From an uncultured Clostridia bacterium (lineage in GTDB: Bacteria > Bacillota > Clostridia > Oscillospirales > Oscillospiraceae), in the NCBI GenBank assembly GCA_947177115.1, contig CAMWTG010000094.1:1-9272 (forward strand): DNA of 9,272 nt, read 5' to 3'. How positions within the stretch are numbered: the first letter of the stretch is position 1; each line of letters starts with the position of its first letter. Under the pieces are notes generated by a model, which ran no database searches, was not told the origin of the DNA, and saw nothing but the letters and a program-made list of their open reading frames with translations. This document shows, piece by piece, positions 1-6,099 of this stretch. The position numbers were made by a program, and so were the translations under genes.

Positions 1-274
1 TGCTGTGTATAAGATCCCGGTATTCGGGGGGGGCGGGGTTGGTGTGGGGGAGGATGATGAGACGGCCCTCTCTTTCTTCATCTGCCTGGATATATGCTTC
101 CTCTGCTTCCAAAAGCGCAGCTTTCAGCATCTCCGTGACCTGGATGATGTGGTACCAGTCAAATGATTGCTGTTCTGTTATTTGTTCCAAGACAGAAATG
201 GCGTTATCTACCCGTCCAACTAGGGTTGCATATATTTCTGTAATGCTGGCGGCTCTTTTTGTCGTGTCGCTCAT
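1..274 (-). CDS. Hypothetical helical protein, 3' end outside window
   Basis: An open minus-strand frame begins with ATG at 274 and runs 91 codons off the left edge without a stop. I do not recognise the family. The visible protein starts MSDTTKRAASITEIYATLVG and is largely helical and acidic (LLEAEEAYIQADEERE around residues 54-69), with no signal peptide or membrane segment. A proline-rich stretch (residues 78-84) follows. ATG 274 is preferred over the in-frame ATG at 286 because GAGG lies 6 nt upstream of it. Its promoter (-35 TTGATT, extended -10 TGATAAGAT) is in the divergent region shared with the XRE regulator, which probably represses it. A run of eight G (26-33) lies inside the frame. 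A short protein next to a divergent XRE repressor could belong to a mobile or toxin-antitoxin-like module, but nothing in the sequence proves that. The plus-strand frame overlapping it looks like a shadow. Confidence 0.6.
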   Translation of the reverse strand, partial: MSDTTKRAASITEIYATLVGRVDNAISVLEQITEQQSFDWYHIIQVTEMLKAALLEAEEAYIQADEEREGRLIILPHTNPAPPEYRDLIHS

Positions 275-298
275 ATTGTACCTCATATCCGCTATGTT

Positions 299-314
299 GG
301 AATGTATACATTCC
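299..314. promoter_or_regulatory. Operator O1, perfect 16-bp palindrome
   Basis: GGAATGTATACATTCC is a perfect 16-bp palindrome. With its left flank it forms a 21-bp block (294-314) that recurs at 344-364 with two differences. It overlaps the predicted start of the minus-strand promoter, the usual place for a repressor site. The neighbouring XRE protein is the likely ligand (inference). Confidence 0.65.
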
Positions 315-341
315 GATCTTATCACAGAAAATAGGTAAAAT
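313..341 (+). promoter_or_regulatory. Candidate promoter of the XRE regulator gene
   Basis: TAAAAT at 336-341 matches the -10 consensus at 5 of 6 positions. The -35 is poor: the 17-nt position (313-318) reads CCGATC. The expected start, around 348, coincides with the second operator (349-364). The leader to ATG 393 would be about 44 nt. The weak -35 would fit low or regulated expression. Confidence 0.4.
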
Positions 342-344
342 CAA
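316..344 (-). promoter_or_regulatory. Promoter of the left hypothetical gene
   Basis: Read on the minus strand, TTGATT (344-339) is followed after exactly 17 nt by TAAGAT (321-316), preceded by TGA, which makes an extended -10. The predicted start, near 309, falls inside the palindrome at 299-314 and leaves a leader of about 35 nt with GAGG before ATG 274. Consensus match is 4 of 6 for each hexamer, so this is a good but unproven call. Confidence 0.55.
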
Positions 345-348
345 TGTT

Positions 349-364
349 GGAATTTATTCATTCC
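349..364. promoter_or_regulatory. Operator O2, imperfect palindrome
   Basis: GGAATTTATTCATTCC keeps the GGAAT-N6-ATTCC arms of O1 and the same 5' flank (ATGTT). It lies 50 bp from O1, over the predicted start of the plus-strand promoter and just upstream of the -35 of the minus-strand promoter. It would let the regulator repress its own gene. The less symmetrical centre suggests weaker binding than O1 (inference). Confidence 0.6.
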
Positions 365-392
365 ATTATTGGTATGAGAGACATGGTGCGGT

Positions 393-641
393 ATGGCAGA
401 GAAATTGAAACAGGATATATCGATTGGCGGCAATCTGCGCCGTCTCCGGAACGAAGCGGGTTTTTCTCAGGAAAATTTAGCTGCACGCCTGCAGCTGCTC
501 GGTCTGCCTGTCAGCCGGGAAATCATTTCACAAATGGAGCTGGGCCGGTACAGCGTCCGGGTGAGTGTGCTTCTGGCGTTAAAGGACCTGTATCAGGTTT
601 CGTTTGATGAATTTTTTGAAGGATTATCGTTGGAAGAATAA
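393..641 (+). CDS. Small XRE-family helix-turn-helix regulator
   Basis: This 82-residue protein is almost entirely one Cro/cI-type DNA-binding domain. Helix 1 is around residues 11-22 (IGGNLRRLRNEA). The helix-turn-helix follows, with SQENLAARL (25-33) as scaffold and SREIISQMELGR (41-52) as the recognition region. Closing helices (LLALKDLYQVSFDEFF, 60-75) resemble those of many small clostridial regulators. There is no sensor or oligomerisation domain, so it is probably a simple dimeric repressor. The start is ATG 393; nearby ATGs at 374 and 383 are out of frame. The only SD-like element is a weak GAGAG at 376-380. It diverges from the left hypothetical gene, and two matching palindromes lie at the predicted promoter starts, so it probably represses both itself and that gene. 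A perfect palindrome ends the gene. Base composition is more A+T-rich than the genes to the right, which hints at separate acquisition. Confidence 0.8.
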   Translation: MAEKLKQDISIGGNLRRLRNEAGFSQENLAARLQLLGLPVSREIISQMELGRYSVRVSVLLALKDLYQVSFDEFFEGLSLEE

Positions 642-670
642 AGGGTTGAGGCCATGGCCTCAACCCTTTT
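640..670 (+). terminator. Terminator of the XRE regulator gene
   Basis: A perfect 30-bp palindrome (640-669) centred on CCATGG has arms AAAGGGTTGAGGCCA, and TTTT at 667-670 closes it. It starts inside the TAA stop codon. The A-run at its left end means the same structure would also present a T-run to transcription from the other side, so it could act in both directions. Confidence 0.8.
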
Positions 671-707
671 ATGATGTTTTGCATCCCGGGAACGCACCGC
701 GTGCCGT

Positions 708-732
708 GCGGGAGGATGATATCCGCCCCTGT
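708..732 (+). repeat. Degenerate copy of the CCCCTAC palindromic unit
   Basis: The unit starts GCGGGAGGAT, has a small GGAT-GAT-ATCC palindrome in the centre and ends CCCCTGTG. It follows the GCGGG...palindrome...CCCCTAC layout of the better copies nearby but has an altered tail and an imperfect outer stem. Confidence 0.45.
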
Positions 733-744
733 GGGAAATCCGTT

Positions 745-772
745 GTAGGGGCCGATGTCCTCATCGGCCCGC
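745..772 (-). repeat. Palindromic repeat unit, inverted copy of 798-825
   Basis: These 28 bases are the exact reverse complement of 798-825. The unit itself folds into a 9-bp stem (GGGCCGATG at 749-757 with CATCGGCCC at 762-770, loop TCCT). With its partner it forms a 28-bp perfect inverted repeat around a 25-nt spacer, able to make a long hairpin or cruciform. Confidence 0.8.
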
Positions 773-797
773 CGTCAACTGCCAGGGTCCCGTCAGA

Positions 798-825
798 GCG
801 GGCCGATGAGGACATCGGCCCCTAC
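798..825 (+). repeat. Palindromic repeat unit ending CCCCTAC
   Basis: It begins GCGGGCCGATG and ends CATCGGCCCCTAC, in opposite orientation to 745-772 with no mismatch over 28 bases. The 25 bases between the two copies (773-797) are not part of the repeat. Perfect identity over both arms points to recent duplication or selection for pairing. Confidence 0.8.
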
Positions 826-864
826 GAAGTGCGGGGGGCGATGGTGCGCAGGTTGCCGGTAGAA

Positions 865-889
865 GCGGGCGAGCAATGCTCGCCCCTAC
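865..889 (+). repeat. Palindromic repeat unit ending CCCCTAC, variant core
   Basis: The ends match the 798-825 copy (GCGGG start, GCCCCTAC end), but the core is different: GGGCGAGCAATGCTCGCCC, in which GGGCGAGCA pairs with TGCTCGCCC. Conserved ends with a palindromic core that varies in a compensated way suggest selection for the fold rather than for the sequence. Confidence 0.7.
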
Positions 890-1070
890 ACAGATTGGGG
901 ATAGGCGGGGAAATCATCAACCAACCACCCTGGGAGATCCGGCGCGTATGACGGTAGGGGGCAGGTCGACATCCTCAAATAGGCGCATGGCAGGCGAAAC
1001 CGCACACGCAGTCCGGCAGGCCGGACGGACAAACAGGATCAGCGCAAAAAACAAAATTCCCCCGTAATAA

Positions 1071-1130
1071 GGTGTCGCGCTCCGCGCGATGCCCCAGGGA
1101 TTCTTAAACCGCAGGTTTAAGTGATTTTTT
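1071..1130. repeat. Two hairpins left of the GTACTTTTT hairpin
   Basis: The first (1071-1093) pairs GGTGTCGCGC with GCGCGATGCC through two G-T pairs, loop TCC. The second (1103-1121) pairs CTTAAACC with GGTTTAAG, loop GCA, and is followed by TGATTTTTT, so on the plus strand it looks like a terminator. No plus-strand gene precedes it closely. Confidence 0.55.
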
Positions 1131-1188
1131 GGGTACTTTTTGTTCACACAAAAAGTACCCGCAGGGTCCGGGGGCGCGCAGCCCCCGG
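1131..1188 (-). terminator. Candidate terminator pair downstream of upp
   Basis: Directly after the upp stop on the minus strand come two perfect hairpins. The first pairs CCGGGGGC with GCCCCCGG (1168-1188, 5-nt loop). The second has 13-bp arms GGGTACTTTTTGT and ACAAAAAGTACCC (1131-1160, 4-nt loop). The GC hairpin is followed within about 12 nt by a T5 run inside the second hairpin. The second hairpin belongs to the same family as the one at 8847-8870. Position suggests 3'-end formation for upp, but the T-tract is not placed ideally. Confidence 0.5.
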
Positions 1189-1205
1189 GCCAAGACAAGA
1201 ACCAT

Positions 1206-1841
1206 CTACTTGGTCCCGAAGATCCTGTCCCCCGCATCGCCCAACCCGGGAACGATATATCCCTTCTCATTGAGCTTCTCATCTACTGCGCCGCAGTAGA
1301 TATCCACATCGGGGTGCTCCTTCTGGATCCTCTCGATCCCCTCGGGCGCGGCCAGAAGGACCATCAGCTTGATATTGGTGCAGCCGTACTCCTTCATGAA
1401 CCCGATGGCGGCGGCGGCGGACCCGCCGGTAGCCAGCATGGGGTCCACGACCAGCACATCCCGCTCGGCGATGTCCTTGGGCATCTTGCAGAAATATTTG
1501 ACGGGCTCCAGCGTCTCCTCGTTGCGGTACAGCCCGATGTGCCCTACCCGGGCCGAGGGGACCATCCGCAGCACGCCTTCCACCAGCCCCAGTCCGGCCC
1601 GGAGGATGGGCACCACGGCGAACTTCTTGCCCCGCAGGGTGGGAGCCATCGTCCTGCAGATGGGCGTCTCCACCTCTTTCATCTCCAGCGGCAGGTCCCG
1701 GGTGGCCTCATAGGTCAGCAGCATGCCGATCTCGCTGACCAGCTCCCGGAAATCCTTGGTGGCGGTGTCCTTGTCCCGCAGGATCGTCAGCTTGTGGGAC
1801 AGCAGGGGATGGTTGACAACATGGACTTTTTCACCGAACAT
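1206..1841 (-). CDS. upp: Uracil phosphoribosyltransferase
   Basis: Upp makes UMP from uracil and 5-phosphoribosyl-1-pyrophosphate (PRPP), the one-step uracil salvage reaction in the cytoplasm. The 211-residue length is that of the bacterial family (about 208-215). Visible signatures are PILRAGLGLVEG (78-89), the PRPP-binding loop VVDPMLATGGSA (131-142) and the C-terminal uracil-binding segment GYIVPGLGDAGDRIFGT (194-210). ATG 1841 is preceded by AAGGAG with a 7-nt gap, a strong SD. It lies 86 bp downstream of tsaB in the same direction. That gap contains a small hairpin with a T-run and a promoter-like pair, so upp may be transcribed alone. No uracil permease or pyr gene is visible beside it. 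No frameshift or missing catalytic segment is seen. Confidence 0.97.
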   Translation of the reverse strand: MFGEKVHVVNHPLLSHKLTILRDKDTATKDFRELVSEIGMLLTYEATRDLPLEMKEVETPICRTMAPTLRGKKFAVVPILRAGLGLVEGVLRMVPSARVGHIGLYRNEETLEPVKYFCKMPKDIAERDVLVVDPMLATGGSAAAAIGFMKEYGCTNIKLMVLLAAPEGIERIQKEHPDVDIYCGAVDEKLNEKGYIVPGLGDAGDRIFGTK

Positions 1842-1861
1842 AACGCTTCTCCTTTGTATTT

Positions 1862-1890
1862 ATTTCAGATGGTTGCTGCAACAGGATCAA
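1862..1890 (-). promoter_or_regulatory. Candidate upp promoter with palindrome in spacer
   Basis: On the minus strand TTGATC (1890-1885) and TGAAAT (1867-1862) are separated by exactly 17 nt, each matching 4 of 6 consensus bases. The spacer holds the palindrome GTTGC-A-GCAAC (1882-1872), which could be an operator. The match is modest. Confidence 0.35.
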
Positions 1891-1912
1891 AAATGTCGGC
1901 CCCCGCAGGGCC
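1889..1912 (-). terminator. Weak terminator-like hairpin after tsaB
   Basis: On the minus strand GGCCC (1912-1908) pairs with GGGCC (1902-1898) around a 5-nt loop, followed by GACA and TTTTT (1893-1889). The stem is only 5 bp, so termination would be partial. It lies between the tsaB stop and upp. Confidence 0.35.
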
Positions 1913-1927
1913 TCCGGCGGAAAGGGG

Positions 1928-2641
1928 TCAGGAAAAATCCGGGGCATTCTGCCCGCGTTCCAGACGTTCTCTCTCCGCCTGGCTGAGGCGGAGGTAGACC
2001 GGGACCAGCTCCTGGGCGCTCACCGCCCCCTCCGGCCACCGCCGCCACGCGGCAAGCCCAACCCCCACGGCGCTCTGCAGCCGCAGGTGCCCCGGGGCCA
2101 GATGGCAGGGGACGCCCTTCTCTTGCAGAAAATCGAAGCACAGCCGCGCCCCGTCTCCAACAATAAACATCGGCCCATCCAGCCCTGCCAAGTCAGCAGC
2201 GGCCTCCTCTAGGGAGACCGCCCGGTCCTCCCGCAGGCGGACCAGCGTCCCGCCCTCCGCCAGAAAGACGGCGTTGTAGATCTGCTGCCGCCTCGCGTCC
2301 ATAGCGCAGACGATATTTCCCTCCAGATGGGCCAGGGGCCACGCCATGGCCTCCAGCGTGGAGACCGGCACGCAGGGCTTTTCCGCCGCCCAGGCCAGCC
2401 CCTTCGCCGCCGCCGCGCCGATCCGTAGCCCCGTGAAGGAGCCCGGCCCCGCCGCCACGGCGATGGCGTCCATATCCTGCACGGTCAGACCGCTGTTTTG
2501 CAGCATGGCCTCCGCCATGGGCAGCAGGGTCCGGCTGTGGGTCAGCCCGGCGGCCTGCCAGGCGGAGGCCAAGACCTCCCCGTCCGCCAGGACCGCGCAG
2601 GAGGCAGCTTTCGCGGAGCTCTCCAATGCCAGCAGCTTCAT
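1928..2641 (-). CDS. tsaB: tRNA t6A biosynthesis protein TsaB
   Basis: TsaB is the inactive ASKHA-fold partner of TsaD in the complex that adds threonylcarbamoyl to A37 of ANN-decoding tRNAs. It stabilises TsaD and recruits TsaE. The 237-residue protein begins MKLLALESSAKAASCAVL, has the family hallmark GPGSFTGLRIG (65-75) and MDARRQQIYNAV (114-125), and ends with PVYLRLSQAERERL (214-227), all typical of bacterial TsaB. I chose ATG 2641 because it overlaps the tsaE stop as ATGA, a common coupling in this gene pair. The longer frame up to 2767 adds 42 residues with no family likeness that lie over tsaE. The SD is G-rich and weak (GGGGGCGG), in keeping with translational coupling. tsaD and rimI, which often follow, are absent here; upp follows instead. 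Confidence 0.95.
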   Translation of the reverse strand: MKLLALESSAKAASCAVLADGEVLASAWQAAGLTHSRTLLPMAEAMLQNSGLTVQDMDAIAVAAGPGSFTGLRIGAAAAKGLAWAAEKPCVPVSTLEAMAWPLAHLEGNIVCAMDARRQQIYNAVFLAEGGTLVRLREDRAVSLEEAAADLAGLDGPMFIVGDGARLCFDFLQEKGVPCHLAPGHLRLQSAVGVGLAAWRRWPEGAVSAQELVPVYLRLSQAERERLERGQNAPDFS

Positions 2642-3069
2642 TCGTTTTCCGCCCCCTTGATGGTGATTTGCCGCCAGCCGCTGTTTTCCGGGCAGCGGGA
2701 GATGGCCACCGTGACCGTCCCCGGCGGCAGCGCCCCGGCGATCCGCTCGCTCCACTCCACGGCGCACACGCCCCCCCGGTTCAGATAGTCCTCCCAGCCG
2801 ATGTCGAACAGCTCCTCTTCGTCTCCCAGGCGGTACATGTCGAAGTGGAAGAGGGGGAGCCTGCCGTCATATTCGTTGACGATGGTAAACGTAGGGCTGG
2901 TGACCCGTCCGCCATAGCCCAGCCCTCTGGCAAGGCCCCGGGTAAAGGCGGTTTTGCCCGCGCCCAGGTCCCCCTTGTAGGCGACCACGTCCCCGGCCCG
3001 CAGGCGATGGGCCAGGGATTCTCCGATCTTCTCAGTTTCAAGCTCGCTGCGGGATAGATAGTTGCACAT
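2638..3069 (-). CDS. tsaE: tRNA t6A biosynthesis ATPase TsaE
   Basis: TsaE is the small P-loop ATPase that binds TsaB-TsaD and drives the catalytic cycle of threonylcarbamoyladenosine synthesis. The protein has 143 residues, near the usual 140-155. The Walker A motif is GDLGAGKT (33-40). Family segments TSPTFTIVNEY (57-67), HFDMYRLGD (75-83) and VEWSERI (104-110) follow in the expected order. ATG 3069 has an AGGAAGAG element about 10 nt upstream. The gene is first in a minus-strand tsaE-tsaB unit and shares ATGA with tsaB. A candidate extended -10 promoter lies about 140 bp upstream, so the pair can probably be expressed independently of the atp operon. All motifs expected for activity are present. 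Confidence 0.95.
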   Translation of the reverse strand: MCNYLSRSELETEKIGESLAHRLRAGDVVAYKGDLGAGKTAFTRGLARGLGYGGRVTSPTFTIVNEYDGRLPLFHFDMYRLGDEEELFDIGWEDYLNRGGVCAVEWSERIAGALPPGTVTVAISRCPENSGWRQITIKGAENE

Positions 3070-3090
3070 AGGCGAAAGCTCTTCCTTACT

Positions 3091-3118
3091 CCGCCGCCCG
3101 GACGGCGGGACGGTTTTT
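3091..3118 (+). repeat. GC hairpin with T-run in the tsaE leader
   Basis: On the plus strand CCGCCG pairs with CGGCGG around CCCGGA and is followed by GACGGTTTTTT, the form of a plus-strand terminator. On the minus strand it would lie in the untranslated leader of tsaE, about 25 nt before the start codon, where it could influence ribosome access. No plus-strand gene upstream needs it, so its role is unclear. Confidence 0.4.
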
Positions 3119-3210
3119 TCCTATAACGATCATCAAAGCTTATGGCATCTTGCAGAGGCGGATACCGTCCGCTCCTGCAGGCCGCCGGCAGGAATTTTGC
3201 CGTTTGCCAT

Positions 3211-3239
3211 AGTATACCATAGAATCCTCTTCCGGGAAA
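3211..3239 (-). promoter_or_regulatory. Candidate tsaE promoter, extended -10
   Basis: On the minus strand TGGTATACT (3219-3211) is an extended -10 with 5 of 6 matches. The hexamer 17 nt upstream (3239-3234, TTTCCC) is weak. An A/T tract (AAAAAATTTT, near 3250-3259) lies just upstream, in the place of an UP element. The predicted start is near 3204, giving a leader of about 135 nt. No known riboswitch fold was recognised in that leader. Confidence 0.5.
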
Positions 3240-3280
3240 GGCCCGGAGGAAAATTTTTTAACGACGGGGCGGAGACGCGG

Positions 3281-3318
3281 AAACGGGACCCGGCGGTCTT
3301 CCGGACCGCCGAATCCCG
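3281..3318 (-). terminator. Terminator of the atp operon after atpC
   Basis: On the minus strand, 24 nt after the atpC stop, CGGGA-TT-CGGCGGTC pairs with GACCGCCG-GG-TCCCG around CGGAA. That makes 13 pairs with a small internal mismatch, and TTTCCGCG follows. The stem is very stable but the T-tract is short. Together with the separate promoter for tsaE, it marks a likely operon border. Confidence 0.65.
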
Positions 3319-3342
3319 CTTCTGATTCAAAAACGCCGCCTG

Positions 3343-3755
3343 TCAGTTGTTTACGCTCCGGGCCTTCACCCGCAGGCGGTTCAGCGCCCGGGCCAGGGTA
3401 GCCTGGGCCACCTGGTATTCCTGGCGGCTCTTTTTTTGCAGCAGCGCTTCTCTGGCCTCATCGGCCTCCCGGCGGGCACGGGCCTCATCGATCTCCTCCG
3501 GCCGCTCCACCGAGTCCACCAGGACCAGCACCTCGTTGTGCTCCACCTTCACCATTCCCGGGGAGATGGCGGCCGACCGGACGGGCTGGCCGGGGACCTG
3601 ATAGCGCAGGGTCCCCGGCTGCACGGCGGCGATCATGCTGCTGTGGTGGGCCCAGATGCCCTGCTCCCCATCGCTGGTGGGGATCGTAAGGCTGACGCAG
3701 GGCCCCTCGTAAAAGGATTTGTCCGCCGCCAGAATGTGTACCTGGAAGGTATCCA

Positions 3756-3756
<1 letters not shown>
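3343..3756 (-). CDS. atpC: ATP synthase subunit epsilon
   Basis: Epsilon is part of the central stalk of F1 and, with gamma, couples rotation to the c-ring. Its C-terminal helices often inhibit ATP hydrolysis. The 137-residue protein shows the N-terminal beta-sandwich (residues 1-85, with FQVHILAADKSFYEG at 4-18 and GEQGIWAHHSSMIAAVQPG at 30-48) and a C-terminal helical hairpin rich in Arg, Glu and Ala (about 86-135). Its ATG overlaps the atpD stop by one base (TGATG), so translation is probably coupled to atpD. GGTGA upstream can act as SD. It is the last gene of the operon, as usual in bacteria, and a strong hairpin follows. Length and domain order are ordinary. Confidence 0.95.
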
Positions 3757-5159
<1,403 letters not shown>

Positions 5160-5201
5160 ATCTTTCACCTCTTATACGGTTTCTTAGCCCGGCGGCCCTG
5201 C

Positions 5202-6098
5202 CTAGGACCGCTGGGCCCGGGCCCCGGCGGAGACCTCGGTGATCTCCTGGGTGATGGCCGCCTGGCGGACCCGGTTGAACTGCAGGGACAGCTCTCCCAG
5301 CAGGCTCTCCGCGTTCTGGTTGGCGCTGTCCATGGCCGTCATGCGGGCCTCCTGCTCGCAGCAGAAGCTGTCGATCAGGGCGCTGTAAATAAAGCCGGAC
5401 ACATAGCTGGGCATCATGGTGTTGAGGACTGTGCTGGCGTCCGGCAGGAACTCAAAGGGCTCCCGGACCGGCGCCTCCGGAAGCGGGCGCGCCTCCCGCT
5501 CGGGCTCGTAGAAATGGGTCCGGCGGAAGGGCAGCAGCCGGGTGGACCGGGCCTGGAAGGACATGGCGCCGGCCATGTCGGTATAGACGATAAAGATCTT
5601 CTGCATCTCCCCCCGGTCATAGCCGTCCAGCAGCAGGGCGCTGATCTCCCTGGCCCGGGCCATGGTGGGATTCTGGGCGGTGTAGAGGAAGGAATGCTCG
5701 ATGGGGATGTTCCGCTGGGCAAAAAAGCGCCTGCCGTATTCTCCCACCACGAACAGCTTCATATCCGGCTGCTGCTCCCGCAGGCGCATGGCCTCCCGGA
5801 TGGCGTTCTGATTGTATGCGCCCGCCAGGCCCTTGTCGGCGGTGATCACCAGACAGCCCCAGGTCCCCTCCCGGCCGGGCTCCTCATCGCCGGAAAAGTA
5901 GTGGCTGTCCACATCTCCCGCCGTGCGGAAGATCCGCTTGATCTCGCTTTGCAGCGCGTTGAAGTAGGGGCGGGTGTTGTCCAGCTCCTGCCGGGCCTTG
6001 CGCAGCTTGGTGGAGGCGATGAGGTACATGGCGTTGGTGATCTTCCTGGTTTCCCTGACGCTCTCGATATGGGTCTTGATCTCCTTTGTTCCCGCCAT
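5202..6098 (-). CDS. atpG: ATP synthase subunit gamma
   Basis: Gamma is the rotating central shaft of F1. The protein has 298 residues, slightly more than the usual 285-290. The N-terminal helix (KEIKTHIESVRETRKITNAM, 5-24) and the C-terminal helix ending FNRVRQAAITQEITEVSAGA (274-293) form the coiled-coil shaft and are both well conserved. In between is a Rossmann-like domain with CLVITADKGLAGAYNQN (81-97), the common gamma signature. A charged, proline-rich loop around residues 198-213 (EPEREARPLPEAPVRE) probably accounts for the extra length. ATG 6098 lies one base after the atpA stop, with GGAGG 5 nt upstream inside the end of atpA. I see no sign of the extra gamma insertion of chloroplast and cyanobacterial enzymes. 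Confidence 0.96.
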   Translation of the reverse strand: MAGTKEIKTHIESVRETRKITNAMYLIASTKLRKARQELDNTRPYFNALQSEIKRIFRTAGDVDSHYFSGDEEPGREGTWGCLVITADKGLAGAYNQNAIREAMRLREQQPDMKLFVVGEYGRRFFAQRNIPIEHSFLYTAQNPTMARAREISALLLDGYDRGEMQKIFIVYTDMAGAMSFQARSTRLLPFRRTHFYEPEREARPLPEAPVREPFEFLPDASTVLNTMMPSYVSGFIYSALIDSFCCEQEARMTAMDSANQNAESLLGELSLQFNRVRQAAITQEITEVSAGARAQRS

Positions 6099-6099
6099 A

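Larger units (their letters stand above)
671..1205. other. Gene-free intergenic stretch with repeat units
   Basis: Between the regulator terminator and upp there are about 535 bases with no frame that resembles a real protein. The frames present have no clear SD signal, and their translations are biased by the repeats. Four small palindromic units occupy 708-889 and four hairpins occupy 1071-1188. In 890-1070 I see no recognisable element. Confidence 0.6.

Noticed and set aside
708..889. CRISPR array
   Set aside because: Units are palindromic, in mixed orientation, with irregular spacing and divergent cores, and no cas gene is near.
917..1282. Minus-strand 121-codon frame across the repeats and the upp end
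   Set aside because: It overlaps upp in another frame and crosses four hairpins. There is no recognisable domain; it is a translation of repeat DNA.
1140..1997. Plus-strand frame of 285 codons opposite upp
   Set aside because: Antisense to upp and the end of tsaB, with no family likeness and composition typical of a shadow.
2642..2767. 42-residue N-terminal extension of TsaB
   Set aside because: It lies over tsaE, has no TsaB likeness, and ATG 2641 forms the usual ATGA overlap.
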